In this document: positions 36,610 to 46,617 of the stretch, piece after piece
How the letters are laid out: the number at the start of each line of letters is the position of its first letter
How positions within the stretch are numbered: the first letter of the stretch is position 1
Assembly (NCBI GenBank): GCA_963756895.1
Contig: CAVWPI010000007.1
Span: 558,001-622,000, forward strand
Origin: DASUAS01 sp963756895
GTDB lineage: Bacteria; Actinomycetota; Acidimicrobiia; IMCC26256; DASPTH01
DNA: 64,000 nt
Reading direction: 5' to 3'
Notes under the pieces: model-generated
The model's input: the letters and a program-made list of their open reading frames with translations, nothing else
Database searches by the model: none
Told to the model about the DNA's origin: nothing
Translations under genes and position numbers: made by a program

Positions 36610-37471
36610 GCGCGGCTCCCAGGGCTCGGTCGAGGGCGCGCACCACGAGATGGGCGCCGACGTGCTTGCGGTACTCGGCCGACGCGTGCACGTCGGCAGT
36701 CGGGTCGGTGTCGGTCACCGCGAGGCGGCCGATCTCGGCGAGCTCCGCGCCGGTGGGCGACGTGCCGACCAGGGCCTGTTCCGCCTGCGTCGCGCGCACG
36801 GGCGTCGACGCCATGCCGAGGAAGGAGATGCCGGCACGCGAGACCGCGCCGGCCCCGTCGACCTCGACCGCGGCGACGACCCCGGTGAGCGCGAAGTCAC
36901 CACTGCGCCGCGCCACCTCTTCCACCGCGAAGCCGGCACGACCCGACCAGACAGGGAAGTGCACCGCGCTGAGGATCTCGTCCTCGCCGACGGTCGTGGT
37001 CCACGTCCCGACGAAGAACTCGGACGCGGGTACGGTGCGGGTGCCGCTCGCGCCGGCGATCTCGAGCTCGGCGTCGAGCGCGAGCGCGACTGCGGGGAGC
37101 TCCGACGCGGGGTCGGCATGGGCGATGGAACCACCGACGGTCCCGCGGTTGCGGATCTGGAAGTGGCCGATCAGCGGGATGGCCTCGGCCAGGAGCGGCA
37201 CCGCTTCGCCCGCCGCGGTGTCGTGCTCGACCGTGCGCTGCGTCGTCATCGCCTTGACCGTGAGTGTGCCGTTCGAACGCGAGACGCCGCGGAGGTCGTC
37301 GACCCGGTTGAGGTCGATGATGTGCTCGAAGCGCGTGAGCCGCAGCGCCAGCATCGGCACGAGGCTCTGACCGCCCGCCAGCACCTTGGCCTCGTCGCCA
37401 AGCTCCGCGAGCAGCGCGATGACGTCGGCGATCGATTCCGGTGCGTGGTACTCGAACGGTGCGGGCTTCAT
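36602..37471 (-). CDS. FAD-binding medium subunit of a molybdenum hydroxylase (CoxM type)
   Basis: 289 residues from ATG 37471. FAD-binding motifs KVLAGGQSLVPMLALRL and NRGTVGGSIAHADPASELPA are intact, with the C-terminal CODH flavoprotein domain (SFLGMASTPVRATQAE). Together with the 2Fe-2S subunit it should form a complex with a Mo-cofactor large subunit of about 800 residues, but no such gene is in the window. Divergent from the NUDIX gene, 93 bp apart. Confidence 0.93.
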   Translation of the reverse strand: MKPAPFEYHAPESIADVIALLAELGDEAKVLAGGQSLVPMLALRLTRFEHIIDLNRVDDLRGVSRSNGTLTVKAMTTQRTVEHDTAAGEAVPLLAEAIPLIGHFQIRNRGTVGGSIAHADPASELPAVALALDAELEIAGASGTRTVPASEFFVGTWTTTVGEDEILSAVHFPVWSGRAGFAVEEVARRSGDFALTGVVAAVEVDGAGAVSRAGISFLGMASTPVRATQAEQALVGTSPTGAELAEIGRLAVTDTDPTADVHASAEYRKHVGAHLVVRALDRALGAARG

Positions 37472-37564
37472 GGACAGCTCCCGAGGAGGAAGGGCGGCGT
37501 GAACCTACCGCAGCACTCCCCGGGACGCACGCTCGCGGCAGGCGGCGAGTAGGGTCGGCGCGGT

Positions 37565-38263
37565 GTGCCTGAGGAGGAGCTTCCGCCGGCGATCCCGGCC
37601 GCCACCGTCGTGCTGCTGCGCGACGGGGCCGACGGCGTCGAGACGCTCATGCTGCGCCGCGACTCGAAGCTCGCGTTCGCAGGCGGCGCGTGGGTGTTCC
37701 CCGGTGGGCGCATCGATCCGGAGGACTATCCGGGCGGCGCGGTGTCCGACGACGACGACACGGTGCTGGCCGCGGCTCGCAACGCCGCGGCGCGCGAAGC
37801 GATGGAAGAGGCCGGGCTCGTGGTCGACCCTGCGACCTTGGTGTGGTTCGCGCACTGGACGCCCGGCGCCATCGCGCCCCGACGCTTCGCCACCTGGTTC
37901 TTCGTCGGCGTCGCCCCCGAAGGTCGAGTGGTGGTCGACGACGGCGAGATCCGCGAGCACCAGTGGATCCGTCCCGCCGACGCGCTCGCCCAGCGTGAGA
38001 TCGGCGAGATCGAGCTGATCCCACCGACGTGGGTCACGCTCCACGCGCTCGCCGGCGCGTCGAGCACCGCCGACGTGTGCGCAGCGGCACGCGACCGCGA
38101 CCCGCAGATCTACTTCACGCACATCGCCCGGGTCGACGGCGGGATCGCGTCGATCTGGCAGGGCGACGCCGCGTACGACGACCTCGACACCGAGAAGCCC
38201 GGTCCCCGCAACCGATTGCTCATGCTCGACACCGGATGGCGGCTCGAGACCACGGCGGGCTGA
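37565..38263 (+). CDS. NUDIX hydrolase
   Basis: 232 residues from GTG 37565. NUDIX box GGAWVFPGGRIDPED followed by an insert and AAAREAMEEAGLVV; the catalytic REAMEEAG is intact. Length and the C-terminal helical region (EIELIPPTWVTLHALAG) fit the long NUDT19/CoA-type or general hydrolases of actinobacteria. Hydrolyses nucleoside diphosphate-linked compounds; substrate unknown. No indel. Confidence 0.88.
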   Translation: MPEEELPPAIPAATVVLLRDGADGVETLMLRRDSKLAFAGGAWVFPGGRIDPEDYPGGAVSDDDDTVLAAARNAAAREAMEEAGLVVDPATLVWFAHWTPGAIAPRRFATWFFVGVAPEGRVVVDDGEIREHQWIRPADALAQREIGEIELIPPTWVTLHALAGASSTADVCAAARDRDPQIYFTHIARVDGGIASIWQGDAAYDDLDTEKPGPRNRLLMLDTGWRLETTAG

Positions 38264-38347
38264 GGTCCGGGTCGGCACTCGACCCGTGTCGGACAGACCC
38301 TCGTTGGTGCCCGGGTTCGGCCAGGTGCGCCGCGTAGTGTCGCTGGC

Positions 38348-39658
38348 TTGTCTCCCCGACGCTCGACCTCCACGCCGGCTCGACGCGGCCGGTCCCGCCG
38401 GTTCCTGAACAGCCCCGACCTCTCGTGGGCGCGCCGGATGGTCGTCCTCCTCACCGCCATCGCGCTGTTCGCGGTCGCGTGCGGAGGTGGCGGCGACGAC
38501 TCCGGGCAGGCGGCGAACACCACCCTTCCCGCCGACGGCAGCACGGTCGCGCCGACCGTGCCCACCACCCCGGCGCCGAAGAAGATCGAGACCATCCCGG
38601 GCATGCCGGGCGTGCCCGACCCGTCGAACCTCTACAGCGAGACGAAGACCGACAACTTCGCCGAGGCCACCAAGGGCGCGCTCACCCGGATCTACGTCCC
38701 GAACCGGGCCGACAACACGGTGTCGGTGATCGACCCCGCCACGATGACCGTGGTGGACACGTTCGAGGTGGGTCTCAACCCGCAGCACGTGGTGCCGTCC
38801 TGGGACCTCAAGACGTTGTGGGTCACGAACAACGCCGAGGGCACCCCTGACGGCACGCTGACCCCGATCGATCCGAGGACGGGGAAGCCCGGGCAGTCGG
38901 TCGTGGTCGACGACCCGTACAACATGTACTTCACCCCCGACGGCAAGTACGCGATCAACGTCGCCGAAGCGCGCAAGCGGCTCGACTTCCTCGACCCGCA
39001 CACGATGCAGGTGATCAGCTCGCTCGACGTGCCGGGATGCGCGGGCATCAACCACGCCGACTTCACGATCGACGGGAAGTTCGTGCTGTTCACCTGCGAG
39101 TTCGGTGGCGCGATCGCGAAGATCGACGTCGTCAACCGCACGGTCGTCGGGTACCTGCAGCTGAGTCAGGGCGGCATGCCGCAGGACATCCGCAGCTCGC
39201 CCGACGGCAACACGTTCTTCGTCGCCGAGATGATGCGCGGCGGCGTGTACACCGTCGACCCCAACGCCTTCACCGAGACCGGCTTCATCCCGTCGGGCAT
39301 CGGCACCCACGGCCTCTACCCGAGCCGCGACGGCACCAAGCTCTACGTCGCCAACCGTGGCAGCGACCACGTCGGCGGTCCGCCCAAGGGCCCGGGCAGC
39401 GTGTCGGTGCTCGACTTCGCCACCCGGCAGATCGTCGCCACGTGGCCGATCCCCGGTGGTGGCAGCCCCGACATGGGCAACGTGAGCAACGACGGCAAGG
39501 TGCTCTGGCTCAGCGGTCGCTACGACGACGTCGTCTACGCCATCGACACCACCTCGGGGAACGTCACGCAGATCCCCGTCGGTGCGGAGCCCCACGGTCT
39601 CACCGTGTGGCCCCAGCCCGGGCGCTACTCGCTCGGCCACACCGGCAACATGCGGTAG
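38348..39658 (+). CDS. Lipoprotein with YVTN-type beta-propeller
   Basis: 436 residues from TTG 38348; ATG 38438 (30 codons in) would also give a proper lipoprotein signal. Lipobox ALFAVAC, then a Gly/Asp and Thr/Pro-rich linker, then propeller repeats: RIYVPNRADNTVSVIDPATM, LYVANRGSDHVGGPPKG, VLWLSGRYDDVVYAIDTT. Such proteins are often carriers of bound ligands or surface binding proteins. No indel. Function unknown beyond an extracytoplasmic propeller. Confidence 0.85.
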   Translation: MSPRRSTSTPARRGRSRRFLNSPDLSWARRMVVLLTAIALFAVACGGGGDDSGQAANTTLPADGSTVAPTVPTTPAPKKIETIPGMPGVPDPSNLYSETKTDNFAEATKGALTRIYVPNRADNTVSVIDPATMTVVDTFEVGLNPQHVVPSWDLKTLWVTNNAEGTPDGTLTPIDPRTGKPGQSVVVDDPYNMYFTPDGKYAINVAEARKRLDFLDPHTMQVISSLDVPGCAGINHADFTIDGKFVLFTCEFGGAIAKIDVVNRTVVGYLQLSQGGMPQDIRSSPDGNTFFVAEMMRGGVYTVDPNAFTETGFIPSGIGTHGLYPSRDGTKLYVANRGSDHVGGPPKGPGSVSVLDFATRQIVATWPIPGGGSPDMGNVSNDGKVLWLSGRYDDVVYAIDTTSGNVTQIPVGAEPHGLTVWPQPGRYSLGHTGNMR

Positions 39659-40648
39659 TCGCTGCAGGAACAAATCCGCTCGGCGTCAGCGCTGGAGTCA
39701 GCACGGTGACGGTGCTACGGGGAGCGCGGTCGGTGCCCTGGCCGCCGACGAGGTAGCCGCGGTCGCCGACCACGACCGCGGCGGCGTCGGACACCGCAGC
39801 CGGGAGTGCACCGACCGCGGTCGTCGTGCCGGTCGCGGGATGGAAGCGCAGGATCTGGTCGCTCAGACGCGTGTCGTCGACGTAGCCGCCGAGCACGAAC
39901 ACGTACCCGCGGAGCACGACCGCGCTGCGTGCGACAGCGACGTCGGGAGTTGCGCGACGGTGTCGACGACGCCCCGTCGTGTGTCGAAGCGTTGTACCGC
40001 GGGGGTGTCGATCCCGCGCGTGGAGTTGCTCACGCCACCGAACAGGTAGATCGCAGGACCGACGACGGCGAGCGCGGGGTAGCGCACCGGCACCGGCAAC
40101 GTGCCGACCCGGGTGAACGTGATCCCGTCGGTCGTGCGGAGGATGTCGGCGAGCATGGCGTCGCCGTTCGCACCGCCGAACACGTACGTGGCGTTCCCGA
40201 CCCGCGCGGCGACCAGGTCGGCGCGTGGCTCGGGAGCGCGCCGACGGCAACACCCACACCGTCGGCCGCCACCGACTGCACGTCGGCCGTGCCGGTCTCG
40301 CCGGTGCCACCACCGAGCACCAGGATGCGGCGTCCGGCTCGCACGCCGGCGGCGTCGTGCACGCCGAGCGCGAGCGATCCCACCGCCGTCGACCTGCCCG
40401 ACCGTGGGTCGACGTCGACCAGCGCGTTCGTCGACGCCCCGGACGCGTCGACACCACCGACGACGGTGAACCGCGACCCTGACGCGACGACGACTTCGCG
40501 CGCCACCGGCGAGGGGAGCGACCACGCGGCGTCGGCCACCTGGACGGTCGGCGCGGGCGGTCGCCGGTGGGGTGGCCGCGACTCCGATCACGACGAGGAC
40601 CAGCGCCACGAGTGATGCGCCGGCGGTCCGGCCGGTCAGGCGTTCCAC
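39600..40648 (-). CDS. Secreted kelch-repeat beta-propeller protein (frameshifted)
   Basis: About 345 residues from GTG 40648, overlapping the phosphatase stop by 13 bp. A signal peptide (GASLVALVLVVIGVAATPPATARA) precedes kelch units with Gly-Gly pairs: RFTVVGGVDASGASTNALVD, RRILVLGGGTGETGTADV, TYVFGGANGDAMLADI, IYLFGGVSNSTRGID, YVFVLGGYVDDTRLSD and RGYLVGGQGTDRAPRSTV, about six blades. Indels near 40545, 40225 and 39935. The 3' end overlaps the convergent YVTN gene by 59 bp. Confidence 0.8.
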
Positions 40649-41210
40649 ACCCGCAGCACGCGCTGCTCGCGTTCGTGGCCGAGTCCGCTCAGCGTGGCGG
40701 TGTCGAGTCCGAGCCACGCACCCGCCGCCGCGGGCTGGCCGATCCAGCGTGCGCCGAGGACGCGGAGGAAGTGGCCGTGGGAGAACAGCGCGACCACGCC
40801 ACCCGCAGCGACCGCGCGCGAGCACGCGATCGGCGCGCGCCGCGACCTCGTCGGCCGTCTCGCCTCCGACGGCGCCGTCGCGGAAGATCGTCCATCCCGG
40901 CACCTCGGCGCGGATCTCGCTCGGTGGTGCGGCCCTCGTAGTCGCCGTAGTTCCACTCGGCGAGGTCGTCGGTGACGGCGGCCTCGGGCTCGCACCCGGC
41001 GAACGCGCACGTCGTGCGCGCTCGCTGACGTGGACTGGTGAGCACCAGTGAGAAATCGATGGCCTCGAGCGGTGTGGCGAGCGCGCGCGCCTGGTCGCAC
41101 CCGCGCGGAGTGAGCGCGACGTCGGTGTACGACGTGTGACGGCCGGAGCTGCTCCACTCGGTCTCGCCGTGACGGACGAGCACGATCGCGACGTCGGGGG
41201 TGAACTGCAC
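40636..41210 (-). CDS. Histidine phosphatase family protein (frameshifted)
   Basis: About 190 residues from GTG 41210. Phosphoglycerate-mutase-like: catalytic VAIVLVRHGETEWSSSGRHT, the Arg in LTSPRQRARTTCAFA, LAEWNYGDYEGRTT and the second His in LFSHGHFLRVLGARW. Indels near 40925 and 40825. Specific substrate unknown. It is translationally overlapped with the kelch gene downstream. Confidence 0.87.
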
Positions 41211-41270
41211 CCGCCATTTCTAGCTGGGCGCGAGCCAGCGCCGGTGTAGCCTGCGGTCGACAATTACATC

Positions 41271-41360
41271 CCGGGGAGCTCGGGTCAGCCGGGCTGAGAG
41301 GGCGACCATCACGCGTCGCCGACCCCTCGAACCTGAACCGGGTAATGCCGGCGGAGGGAA
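41271..41360 (+). ncRNA. TPP riboswitch (THI element)
   Basis: Contains the two hallmark pieces of the thiamine pyrophosphate aptamer: CTGAGAGGG at 41294-41302, and ACCTGAACCGGGTAATGCCG then GCGGAGGGAA at 41331-41360, with P1-forming CGGGGAGCTCGGG at the 5' side. It lies directly before the thiamine pyrophosphokinase and transporter genes. The GGAGG at the aptamer 3' end is also the ribosome-binding site of the first gene (ATG 41363), so ligand binding would hide it directly. Confidence 0.93.
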
Positions 41361-41362
41361 CC

Positions 41363-42073
41363 ATGGGACCACCCGACCGCGCGATCACGTCGCGGGCACG
41401 CGCGGACGGTCGCGGGCGGCAATCGTGTTCGCGGGCGGCGACCGGCCGGTCGCCGCCGACCTGCCGACCCCGGCGGGCGGCGACCTCGTCATCGCGGCCG
41501 ACTCGGGGCTCGAGCACGCGCGGGCGCTCGGCGTGCCCGTCGACCTCGTCGTCGGTGATCTCGACTCCGTCGACCCCGCGGCGCTCGCCGCCGCGGTCGC
41601 CGACGGTGCCGTGGTCGAGCGTCACCCCGCCGCGAAGGACGCCACCGACCTCGAGCTCGCGCTCGACGCCGCCGTCGACCGGGGCGCCACCGCGGTGCTC
41701 GTGGTCGGCGTGGGCGGTGGCCGTCTCGACCATTTCCTCGGCAACGTGCTCCTGCTCGCGTCGCCGCGCTACGCCCACGTCCGCGTCGACGCCCGCATCG
41801 GCGACGCCTTCGTGACCGTCGTGCACGAGCGCGTGGAGCTGACCGGCGCACCGGGCGGGCTCTGCTCGCTCCTCCCCCTCGGCGGTCCCGCGAGCGGCGT
41901 GCTCACCGACGGCCTGCGGTTCCCGCTGCGGCGCGAGACGCTCCCGCCGGGCACGACGAGGGGCGTCAGCAACGAGTTCCTCGGGACGCGTGCCACCGTC
42001 TCACTCGACGACGGGCGTGCTCCTCGCCGTCGTCCCCGACCCCGGAAAGCCCGACCCTGGAAAGGACATCTGA
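41363..42073 (+). CDS. thiN: Thiamine pyrophosphokinase (frameshifted)
   Basis: About 236 residues from ATG 41363, just after the TPP aptamer. Catalytic-domain motifs: VFAGGDRPV, VIAADSGLEHARALGVPVDL, VVGDLDSVDP, KDATDLELALDAAV and GVGGGRLDHFLGN. Converts thiamine and ATP to TPP. Two indels: near 41415, and near 42010, after which the frame ends VVPDPGKPDPGKDI and stops in TGATG with the next gene. Without the second correction it would wrongly read into the binding protein. Confidence 0.88.
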
Positions 42074-43128
42074 TGCGTCGCGTGCTCCTTGCGGTCACGA
42101 TCGCCGTCGCGCTGGGGAGCGGCGCGCTCGTCGCTCCCGTGGCGACCGCGTCGGCCGCGTCGGCGACCACGATCACCCTCGTCACCCACGATTCGTTCGC
42201 GGTGTCGAAGTCGGTGCTCGCCGCGTTCACGCGACAGACCGGTGTGAAGGTGAAGATCCTGCAGTCGGGTGACGCGGGCGCGGCGCTGAACCAGGTGATC
42301 CTCACCAAGTCGAACCCGATCGGCGACGTGTTCTTCGGCGTCGACAACACCTTCCTCTCCCGCGCGCTCGACGCCGACGTGTTCGCGAAGCACGCATCCG
42401 GCGCACTGTCCAGCGTGCCCGACGAGTACCAGCTCGACCCGTCGCACCGGCTCACGCCGATCGATCACGGTGACGTGTGCATCAACTACGACAAGCAGTG
42501 GTTCGCGGACAAGAAGCTCGCAGTGCCGGTGACCCTCGACGATCTCACCAAGCCCGCGTACAAGGGCCTGCTGGTGGTCGAGAACCCGGCGACGTCGTCG
42601 CCCGGGCTCGCGTTCCAGCTCGCGACCATCGCCAAGTACGGGGACAACGGCTGGCGCGACTACTGGAGCAAGCTGCGCGCCAACGGCGTGAAGGTCGACG
42701 ACGGGTGGGAGAGCGCGTACGACGGCGACTTCACGCAGGGCGCCAACCAGGGCGACCACCCTCTCGTCGTCTCGTACGCGTCGAGCCCGCCCGCAGCGGT
42801 GTACTACTCGAAGCCGCAGCCGAAGACGTCGCCGATCGGCACCATGCTCGACTCGTGCTTCCGGCAGATCGAGTTCGCCGGGGTGATCAAGGGGACGGAG
42901 CACCAGGCGGCAGCGCGCAAGCTGGTCGACTTCATGCTCGCCGAGCGGTTCCAGGCCGACATCCCGCTGCAGATGTTCGTGTTCCCGGTGCGTGACGGCA
43001 CGCCGCTCCCGGCGGTGTTCACGAAGTTCGCCGAGGTGCCGGCGAAGCCGTTGTCCCTGCCACCGGCCGACATCAGCGCCCACCGTGACACGTGGATCGA
43101 GCAGTGGACCGACACCGTGCTGCGATGA
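42073..43128 (+). CDS. thiB: Thiamine ABC transporter substrate-binding protein
   Basis: 351 residues from ATG 42073, overlapping the kinase stop (TGATG). Signal peptide (LLAVTIAVALGSGALVAPVA), then a type II periplasmic binding fold: LVTHDSFAVSKSVLAAFTRQ, GDVFFGVDNTFLSRAL, PIDHGDVCINYDKQWF, LVVENPATSSPGLAF and SYASSPPAAVYY, which match ThiB/TbpA. No lipobox is evident. First component of the thiBPQ importer under riboswitch control. Confidence 0.93.
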   Translation: MRRVLLAVTIAVALGSGALVAPVATASAASATTITLVTHDSFAVSKSVLAAFTRQTGVKVKILQSGDAGAALNQVILTKSNPIGDVFFGVDNTFLSRALDADVFAKHASGALSSVPDEYQLDPSHRLTPIDHGDVCINYDKQWFADKKLAVPVTLDDLTKPAYKGLLVVENPATSSPGLAFQLATIAKYGDNGWRDYWSKLRANGVKVDDGWESAYDGDFTQGANQGDHPLVVSYASSPPAAVYYSKPQPKTSPIGTMLDSCFRQIEFAGVIKGTEHQAAARKLVDFMLAERFQADIPLQMFVFPVRDGTPLPAVFTKFAEVPAKPLSLPPADISAHRDTWIEQWTDTVLR

Positions 43129-44775
43129 CCGCAAGCGCGACCACCGGACGGTGCCGCGCGCAGTGCGCGTCGCGACGGTCGCGGTGCCGCTCGGGTTCCT
43201 GGCGGTGTTCTTCGCCTACCCGGTGCTCGCGATCGTCGGGCGCGGGCTCGTGCCGCAGTGGTCGGTGGACCTCGACCCCCTCGGCGACGTCGTCACCGAT
43301 GCCGCGCTGCGACACATCGCTGTGGTTCACCGTCTGGCAGGCGACGCTCTCGACCGTGCTGACCCTCGCGGTCGGGCTCCCCGGGGCGTACGTGCTCGCC
43401 GCGCTGCGAGTTCCCCGGACGGCGCGCTCGTGCGTGCGCTCGTGACCGTGCCGTTCGTGCTCCCGACGGTCGTGGTGGCGTCGGCGTTCGTGGCGTTGCT
43501 CGGCGAGGGCGGGCCACTGGGTGCGCTGGGGCTCGACCAGACCCTGGGCGCGATCCTCGTGGCCCACGTGTTCTTCAACTACTCGGTGGTGGTGCGCACG
43601 GTCGGGAGCCTCTGGGCGCACCTCGATCCCCGGCCCGAGGAAGCGGCCCGCATGCTCGGTGCGAGCCGGTTCCGGACGTTCCGCGAGGTGACCCTGCCGT
43701 CGCTGCGACCCGCGATCGCGGCCGCGGCCGCGGTCGTGTTCCTCTTCACCTTCACGTCGTTCGGCGTGATCCTCATCCTCGGCGGTCCCGGCACGGCCAC
43801 CCTCGAGACCGAGATCTACCGCCAGACCGCGCAGTTCCTGAACCTGCCGCTCGCCGCCGCACTGACCGTCGTGCAACTCGTCGCCATCGTGCTCCTCCTC
43901 CTGCTCACGAGCTGGATCGAAGGGCGGCAGCGGGTCACGCTCTCGCTGCGCGCCGCGGCGGAGACGCTGCGCCGGCCGCGCACGCCCGGCGCCCGAGCGT
44001 TCGTCGCCGCGAACCTCGCGCTGATGGCAGTGCTGCTCGGCGTGCCAGTGGGAGTGCTGCTCTTCCGCTCGTTCGACACGCCGAGTGGGCTCGGACTCGA
44101 CTTCTACCGGGCGCTCGGCGAGGTGCACGCGGGCAGCACGTTGTTCGTGGAGCCGGTGCACGCGATCGCCAACTCGCTCCGGTTCGCGGTGGCGGCAACA
44201 GCCATCGCCGTGATCGTGGGTGGGTGCGCCGCGTTCGCGCTCGCGCGTCGACACGCCGACGCGGCTTCGACGCGTTGGTGTCGCTCCCCCTCGGTGTCTC
44301 CGCGGTCACGGTCGGCTTCGGGTTCCTCATCGCGCTCGACCACCCGCCGTTCGACCTGCGGGGCTCGTGGTGGCTGGTCCCGATCGCGCAGGCGCTGGTC
44401 GCCGTACCGTTCGTCGTGCGGGTGATGACACCGGTCCTGCGCGCCATCGACCCGCGCCTGCGCGACGCCGCCGCCACCCTCGGCGCGTCGCCCGCCCGCG
44501 TCTGGCGCGAGGTCGACCTGCCGATCGTGGCCCGGGCGGCGCTGGTCGCCGCCGGGTTCGCGTTCGCCATCTCGTTGGGCGAGTTCGGCGCCACCGTCTT
44601 CATCGTGCGGCCCGACCAGCCCACCCTCCCCGTCCTCGTGTACCGGTTGCTCGGGCAGCCGGGACCGCTCAACTTCGGTGGCGCGATGGCAGCGAGCGTG
44701 ATCCTCATGGCGTTGACCGCACTGGCCATCCTCGGCATCGAGCGCTTCCGCGCCGGCACGGTCGGCAGCTTCTGA
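43125..44775 (+). CDS. thiP: Thiamine ABC transporter permease (frameshifted)
   Basis: Fused two-domain permease of about 545 residues from ATG 43125 (ATGA overlap with thiB). Twelve helices; each half has an EAA loop: EEAARMLGASRFRTFREVTL and RDAAATLGASPARVWREVDL. Helices such as FVLPTVVVASAFVALLG and ALVAAGFAFAISLGEFGATV match ThiP. Indels near 43145, 43320, 43415 and 44262. No frameshift in the second half. Confidence 0.9.
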
Positions 44776-44788
44776 AGATGTACGCCTG

Positions 44789-45766
44789 ATGCTCGGGATC
44801 GCTGATCTCACCGTCTCCTACGACGACTTCATCGCGGTCGACGGGGTCGACCTCGAGGTGGCCGACGGCGAGATCGTGTGCATCCTCGGGCCCAGCGGGA
44901 GCGGCAAGAGCTCACTGCTCCGCACGGTCGCGGGCCTGGAGCCCGACGTGCGGGGGCGGGTCTCGTGGGACGGCGACGACCTCGCCCGCGTCCCGCCGCA
45001 TCGGCGCGGCTTCGGCCTCATGTTCCAGGACCACGCGTTGTTCCCCCATCGCGACGTCCAGGGCAACGTGGCCTTCGGGCTGCGCATGCAGCGGTTGCCC
45101 CGGGCCGAGATCGAGACGCGCACGGCCGCCGCCCTCGCGCTCGTGGGGCTGACCGGGTTCGAGCGACGCCGCATCCGTGAGCTCTCCGGCGGTGAGCAGC
45201 AGCGGGTGGCCCTCGCTCGGGCCCTGGCCGCCGAGCCGCGCCTCCTCATGCTCGACGAACCGCTGGGTGCGCTCGACCGCGCGCTGCGGGAACGCCTCGT
45301 CGCCGAGTTGCGCGCGCTGTTCGTGCGCCTCGAGCTCACGACCCTGTTCGTCACCCACGACCACGACGAGGCGTTCGCGCTCGCCGACCGGCTCGTGGTC
45401 ATGCACGCCGGGCGGATCGAGCAGGTCGGCACGCCCGCCGAGGTCTGGCAACGGCCCGGCAACACGTTCGTGGCCCGGTTCCTCGGCTGGAACGTCACCC
45501 GCGCCTTCTCCGACGCGCCGGCCGCGGTGCGGCCCGAGGCCGTACGGCTCCGCGAGGTCGATGCCGCGTCGGGCGCGGAGGCGGTCAGTGGATCCGTCGT
45601 GACCCGGACGTTCCGCCGCGACCACTTCCTCGTCGCGGTCCGGGTCGATGGGCTGGCCGCCGACGACGACCTGGTGCAGGTGGAGGTGGCGTTGGACGCT
45701 TCTCACGTCCCGCAGGTCGGCGAGCGGGTGTCGCTGGCAGCCGACGACATCGTCGAGATGGGCTGA
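44789..45766 (+). CDS. thiQ: Thiamine ABC transporter ATP-binding protein
   Basis: 325 residues from ATG 44789. Walker A LGPSGSGKSSLLRTVAG, Q-loop GLMFQDHALFPH, signature ELSGGEQQRVALARALA, Walker B LLMLDEPLGALD, H-loop FVTHDHDEAFA, then a C-terminal TOBE-like extension (AVRPEAVRLREVDA; RRDHFLVAVRV). Longer than E. coli ThiQ because of that extension, closer to FbpC/PotA-type subunits. Operon position fixes the thiamine role. Confidence 0.92.
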   Translation: MLGIADLTVSYDDFIAVDGVDLEVADGEIVCILGPSGSGKSSLLRTVAGLEPDVRGRVSWDGDDLARVPPHRRGFGLMFQDHALFPHRDVQGNVAFGLRMQRLPRAEIETRTAAALALVGLTGFERRRIRELSGGEQQRVALARALAAEPRLLMLDEPLGALDRALRERLVAELRALFVRLELTTLFVTHDHDEAFALADRLVVMHAGRIEQVGTPAEVWQRPGNTFVARFLGWNVTRAFSDAPAAVRPEAVRLREVDAASGAEAVSGSVVTRTFRRDHFLVAVRVDGLAADDDLVQVEVALDASHVPQVGERVSLAADDIVEMG

Positions 45767-45914
45767 GCGCGGCCCCCGGGCGTGGGCAAGGGTCCGTTTC
45801 CCACCCGTAGCGTCCGGTCGGGGACCCATGCCGCGGGCCGCCACGGTCGATCTGCACCGAATCTCCACAGCTTCGGCACGACACGCACAGACCGGCTCCT
45901 TACGCTTGACCGAC

Positions 45915-46617
45915 ATGTCGGCCCCGGCTCCCGCCCTCCCTCGCACCATCGTGGTGGTCGAGGACGAGGCGTCGATCGCCGAGGCGGTCGCCACCCGGCT
46001 CCGCAGCGAGGGGTTCACGGTGGCCGTCGCCGCCGACGGTCCGGCCGGGGTCGAGTGCTGCCGGGAGCTCCAGCCCGACCTCGTGGTGCTCGACCTCATG
46101 CTCCCCGGGATCGACGGCCTCGACGTGTGCCGCGAGATCCAGCGCGACCGGCCCGTTCCCGTCCTCATGTTGACGGCACGCGACTCCGAGACCGACCTCG
46201 TCGTGGGTCTGGCCGTCGGCGCCGACGACTACCTCACCAAGCCGTTCAGCGCGCGCGAGCTCGTGGCCCGGGTGCACGCGCTGCTCCGCCGGGTCGAGCG
46301 CCGACCCGCGCCCACCTCCGGGTCGGTCGTCCTCGGACCGGTCGCCATCGACCTCGAGGCGCGCCGGGTGCTGCTCGACGACGACGCCGTGCACCTCACC
46401 CCGACCGAGTTCGACCTGCTCGCCTACCTCGCTCGTCGCCCCCGAGCGCGTGTTCACGCGAGAGGAGCTGCTGGGCGAGGTGTGGGGATACCACGACGGC
46501 TCCGGCGCGCGCACCGTCGACTCGCACGTGCGCGCGCTCCGCCGCAAGCTCGGCAACGACGTCGTGCGCACCGTGCACGGGGTCGGCTACGCCGCCGGCG
46601 AAGGCGTGCCGACATGA
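45915..46617 (+). CDS. OmpR/PhoB-type response regulator (frameshifted)
   Basis: About 234 residues from ATG 45915. Receiver domain: acidic pair in VVVEDEASIAEAVA, phosphoacceptor Asp in PDLVVLDLMLPGIDGLD, LTARDSE and the Lys in DYLTKPFSARELVAR. The winged helix follows with HLTPTEFDLLAYLARR and SHVRALRRKLGND. One indel near 46440 in a CCCCC run. Its stop overlaps the kinase start (ATGA). Confidence 0.93.

Noticed and set aside
41425..43128. Apparent fusion of thiamine pyrophosphokinase and ThiB
   Set aside because: An indel near 42010 removes the kinase stop; in the corrected frame the kinase ends in TGATG, overlapping the ThiB start, and ThiB has its own signal peptide.
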